Positions 62,200-64,000 of a stretch of 64,000 bases of DNA are shown here, in pieces. Every line of letters begins with the position of its first letter. Within the stretch, counting starts at the first letter, position 1. Below the pieces are notes generated by a model. It saw only the letters and a program-made list of their open reading frames with translations, searched no databases and had not been told where the DNA came from. A program made the translations under genes and the position numbers. The DNA comes from CAVQCA01 sp963763115 (GTDB lineage Bacteria; Pseudomonadota; Gammaproteobacteria; UBA9214): assembly GCA_963763115.1 (NCBI GenBank), contig CAVXNM010000030.1, positions 62,001 to 126,000 on the forward strand, read 5' to 3'.

Positions 62200-62910
62200 A
62201 TGATGCCCGAGAAAATACCCAACGTCGACCACGATGAAATCGCCAAGTTCGAGAAACTGGCGGCGCGCTGGTGGGATCCGAATAGCGAATTCAAAGCCCT
62301 GCATGACATCAATCCGCTGCGTCTCGACTATATTGACAGGCTGGCAACTCTGCAGGGAAAACGCGTTCTCGATGTCGGCTGCGGCGGCGGTCTGCTGACC
62401 GAGGCCATGGCACGGCATGGCGCCGAAGTCACGGGCATCGACATGGGAAAGGCGCCGCTCAACGTCGCCCGACTCCACCGGCTCGAATCGAGTCTCGAGA
62501 TCGACTACCGGCAGGCCACCGCGGAGCAACTGGCCGGAGAGCAGCCCGGCAGCTTCGATGTCGTGACCTGTCTGGAAATGCTCGAGCACGTTCCCGATCC
62601 GGCGGCGGTCATTGCAGCCTGCGCCACGCTGATCAGGAAAGACGGTCGGGTCTTCCTCTCCACCATCAACCGCAATCCCAGGGCCTACCTCTTCGCGGTG
62701 CTCGGTGCGGAATATCTGCTCAAGCTGCTGCCCAGGGGCACCCACGAATACGGCAAATTCATCCGGCCGTCGGAGATGGAAGCCTGGGCGCGCCGCGCCG
62801 GGCTGCATCTCACCGACCTGACGGGCATGAGCTACAACCCCCTGACCCGCGAGTACCGCCTCGGCCCGGATGTCTCCGTAAATTATCTCGCCTGCTTCGA
62901 ACAGACCTGA
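62200..62910 (+). CDS. ubiG: Ubiquinone O-methyltransferase
   Basis: Methylates two hydroxyl groups in ubiquinone synthesis. PNVDHDEIAKFEKLAARWWD is the family's start; the SAM site is LDVGCGGGLLTEAMARHGAE, with VTCLEMLEHVPDP after it. ATG 62200 (or 62203) is chosen because the conserved protein starts here; it lies ten bases after mtaD's stop. It is followed by gph (15 bp), so mtaD-ubiG-gph form an operon. Confidence 0.95.
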   Translation: MMPEKIPNVDHDEIAKFEKLAARWWDPNSEFKALHDINPLRLDYIDRLATLQGKRVLDVGCGGGLLTEAMARHGAEVTGIDMGKAPLNVARLHRLESSLEIDYRQATAEQLAGEQPGSFDVVTCLEMLEHVPDPAAVIAACATLIRKDGRVFLSTINRNPRAYLFAVLGAEYLLKLLPRGTHEYGKFIRPSEMEAWARRAGLHLTDLTGMSYNPLTREYRLGPDVSVNYLACFEQT

Positions 62911-62925
62911 TTACGCCGGAAGCCA

Positions 62926-63600
62926 ATGCGCACCATCCGAACCGTGCTGTTCGACCTGGATGGCACACTGCTCGATACCGCACCGGATCTCGCCGACGCG
63001 CTCAATGCCGTACTGTCCGAGAATCATCGACCGCCGCTCTCCTATGAGGAAATTCGTGGTGTCGTTTCCCACGGTGGAATAGCGTTGATCCGGCTCGGCT
63101 TCGCGCTGGATGAATCCCATCCGGATTTCCACCCGTTGCGCCAGCGCCTGCTGGCGCTCTACCGCGCCAACCTGTCCCGCAAGACGCGACCCTTTCCCGG
63201 TATGAACGTACTGCTCAACCAGCTTGAACGGCGCGGCTACAACTGGGGCGTGGTCACCAACAAGCCCGGCTGGCTCACCGAACCCCTGCTTAAGGACCTG
63301 GGCCTGTACGACCGGGCCGCCTGCGTCGTCAGCGGCGATACCCTTAAGACCCGCAAGCCGCACCCCGCCCCGATGCTCCATGCCTGCGAGCAGATCGGCA
63401 GCAACCCGGAACACTGTGTCTACGTGGGTGATGCGGAACGTGACGTCGAGGCCGGCAGGAACGCCGGCATGCATACCCTGGTGGCGTTGTTCGGCTATTT
63501 CCAGGCGCATGACCGCCCGCATGAATGGCATGCCGACGGCATGATACACGCACCGCAGGACCTGCTCGCGTGGCTCACCCGCGTCAATGAGTCGGACTAA
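62926..63600 (+). CDS. gph: Phosphoglycolate/phosphosugar phosphatase, HAD family
   Basis: A 224-residue HAD phosphatase. Motif I FDLDGTLLDTAPDLADALN with the nucleophile Asp, motif II VVTNKPGWLT, motif III Lys in TLKTRKPHP, and motif IV VGDAERDVEAGRNAG. In Pseudomonas the gene at this position (next to ubiG) is MupP, which dephosphorylates MurNAc 6-phosphate, so either 2-phosphoglycolate or MurNAc 6-phosphate could be the substrate. Confidence 0.9.
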   Translation: MRTIRTVLFDLDGTLLDTAPDLADALNAVLSENHRPPLSYEEIRGVVSHGGIALIRLGFALDESHPDFHPLRQRLLALYRANLSRKTRPFPGMNVLLNQLERRGYNWGVVTNKPGWLTEPLLKDLGLYDRAACVVSGDTLKTRKPHPAPMLHACEQIGSNPEHCVYVGDAERDVEAGRNAGMHTLVALFGYFQAHDRPHEWHADGMIHAPQDLLAWLTRVNESD

Positions 63601-64000
63601 ACGTGCGGCAGTCAACGAGGCTGTATCCACACACCGTCGGGACACGCCAGGATCAAAAGTCATTGCCGCATCGGCGCCGGCTAATCGCCACAACAGGAGC
63701 AAACGCCGACCTCCCGGGTTCACCGCCACTATTTACTCATCACCTGCTGGTTTTACACCCCATCGGCATCAATCGTGTAAAGGAAACATCCACTCGCGTA
63801 TGCGTGAATATTTCACAAACTGTGTGTGAATACTTCATGGGAGTACCGACAGGATTTTCTTATCCTATCTATTAGGCGAGGAAGAGCCGGCTCAACTATT
63901 TCTTCAGGGTGGAAGTCGTCAGGGATGACCGCCAGGTATGGCCCTTCACTATTCGCAAGTCGGGGGTTGGGATTTCGGCATGACTAACGAAACGCATAAG
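63601..64000 (+). other. Right-end region, possible start of the next gene
   Basis: No complete gene. The ATG at 63980 (MTNETHK) follows a GGTTGGGA-rich stretch and is cut by the window end; it may be the next gene of the mtaD-ubiG-gph group, which in Pseudomonas is a short-chain dehydrogenase (yciK). The rest (63601-63979) shows nothing supported. Confidence 0.3.

Overview
The window looks like chromosomal DNA of a GC-rich gammaproteobacterium. The right third (about 40.3-63.6 kb) carries the order gph-ubiG-mtaD // mtnA-gyrA-serC-(serA)-pheA-hisC-tyrA-aroA-cmk-rpsA-ihfB-lapB-pyrF-comEA, which closely follows the Pseudomonas-type arrangement and is intact throughout. A free-living, possibly sulfur-oxidising or methylotrophic relative (Chromatiales, Acidiferrobacterales or Methylococcales type) would fit the accessory genes (DsrE fragment, cytochrome c'-like protein, short AMP nucleosidase, CheB/CheR/PAS kinase), but this is inference.

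The left two thirds (1-40.3 kb) is an accessory, heavily rearranged region. From the left it holds: small orphan genes and a PilZ remnant; a CheB-CheR-PAS-histidine kinase fusion gene (one frameshift) with its LuxR-type response regulator; a lipid-activation locus (a 2OG-Fe(II) oxygenase, then a carrier protein/acyl-AMP ligase/acyltransferase fusion with one frameshift) lying between two copies of a recombinase-associated HTH gene; a short-form AMP nucleosidase; a broken integrase; a DUF599 membrane protein; and then, just right of a tRNA-Asn 3'-half fragment, a four-gene minus-strand operon.

That operon (18.6-21.8 kb) is the most striking part. Its first two genes match the ScoE/Rv0097 isonitrile-forming non-heme iron oxidase and the ScoD/Rv0098 FcoT-fold thioesterase, the pair that makes the beta-isonitrile acid of actinobacterial isonitrile lipopeptides. 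Here they are followed by a cyclic-nucleotide-binding-domain protein and a second TauD/SyrP-like dioxygenase, with no NRPS in the window. The carrier-ligase-acyltransferase locus 7 kb away would supply the ScoB/ScoC-type functions in principle, though its ligase is frameshifted as read.

Further right come a nest of mobile elements (an IS1634-family element inside a small inverted-repeat element, next to IS91-family remnants), a DUF2089-LemA-TPM locus, a tyrosine integrase beside a second tRNA-Asn fragment, a lower-GC block (cytochrome c'-like protein, nucleotide-transporter-like protein, aldo/keto reductase), a twice-frameshifted Mrr-like nuclease, and an isolated rodZ flanked by fragments of pilF and hisS. 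At least six IS91-family remnants, all in one orientation, recur from 15 to 40 kb and lie at most of the breakpoints. galU and manC (40.3-42.7 kb) begin the intact chromosomal part. Breakage is confined to the accessory part: at least six disrupted genes in the first 40 kb and none in the last 24 kb.
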